From positions 1 to 6,059 of the forward strand of contig JBQTJM010000257.1 in assembly GCA_052387115.1 (NCBI GenBank): a DNA stretch of 6,059 bases, in the 5' to 3' direction. Origin of the DNA: JACCXJ01 sp052387115 (GTDB lineage: Bacteria > Pseudomonadota > Gammaproteobacteria > JACCXJ01). Shown here in pieces: positions 6,014 through 6,059 of this stretch (the stretch's first letter is position 1; every line of letters begins with the position of its first letter). A model generated the notes under the pieces. That model saw only the letters and a list, made by a program, of their open reading frames with translations, did no database searches and was not told the DNA's origin. The translations under genes were made by a program, and so were the position numbers.

Positions 6014-6059
6014 TCACTTCGCGATCTCCTTGAACCCGAAAGCATTAAACATCTCAAGG
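6014..6059 (-). CDS. 3' end of the cassette F gene (partial)
   Basis: On the minus strand the frame reads LEMFNAFGFKEIAK followed by TGA at 6016-6014. It ends seven bases before the R'' core of the attC, which is where a cassette gene should end. Only 14 codons are visible, so the product cannot be named. A GFKEI-type ending occurs in acetyltransferase-like proteins, but this is too little to make a call. Confidence 0.55.
   Translation of the reverse strand, partial: LEMFNAFGFKEIAK

Overview
This window reads as a stretch of a chromosomal (sedentary) integron cassette array, probably from a proteobacterium or an environmental sample. No integrase or attI site lies inside it, so the host is only a guess from the GC-rich sequence and the attC style. 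The evidence is a series of imperfect palindromes ending in RYYYAAC/GTTRRRY-like core sites at 1-21 (partial), 266-355, 603-690, 1501-1563, 5592-5681 and 5929-6006. In the five complete ones the inner stem arm on the plus-strand right side carries one or two extra bases. That asymmetry identifies the right side as L'', so the cassettes are oriented on the minus strand. All three supportable genes are also on the minus strand, and each stops 7-47 bp before the attC that follows it, as cassette genes do.

From the 5' end of the array (right edge) to the 3' end (left edge), the cassettes are as follows. F (5935 to beyond the window) shows only the last 14 codons of a gene plus its attC. E (5598-5934, 337 bp) is gene-less. 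D (1507-5597, about 4.09 kb) carries one enormous gene for a 1321-residue protein of unknown function. C (609-1506, 898 bp) carries a 250-residue TIR-domain protein. B (273-608, 336 bp) is gene-less and homologous to E. A (left edge to 272) is a more divergent third copy of the same gene-less family.

Genes C and D both start 21 nt inside their cassette, each with a purine-rich ribosome-binding site. Neither has an obvious promoter of its own, so they probably rely on upstream transcription or on a promoter in a neighbouring cassette.

Functionally, the TIR protein looks like a NAD-consuming immune effector with a beta-rich C-terminal part. Integron cassettes are known carriers of phage-defence genes. 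The giant protein has no signal peptide. It has several predicted globular segments joined by Gly-rich, Pro-rich and Gln-rich linkers, and I cannot assign it a function. The most unusual points are the size of cassette D and the repeated gene-less cassette family A/B/E, whose copies disagree in reading frame and so look non-coding.
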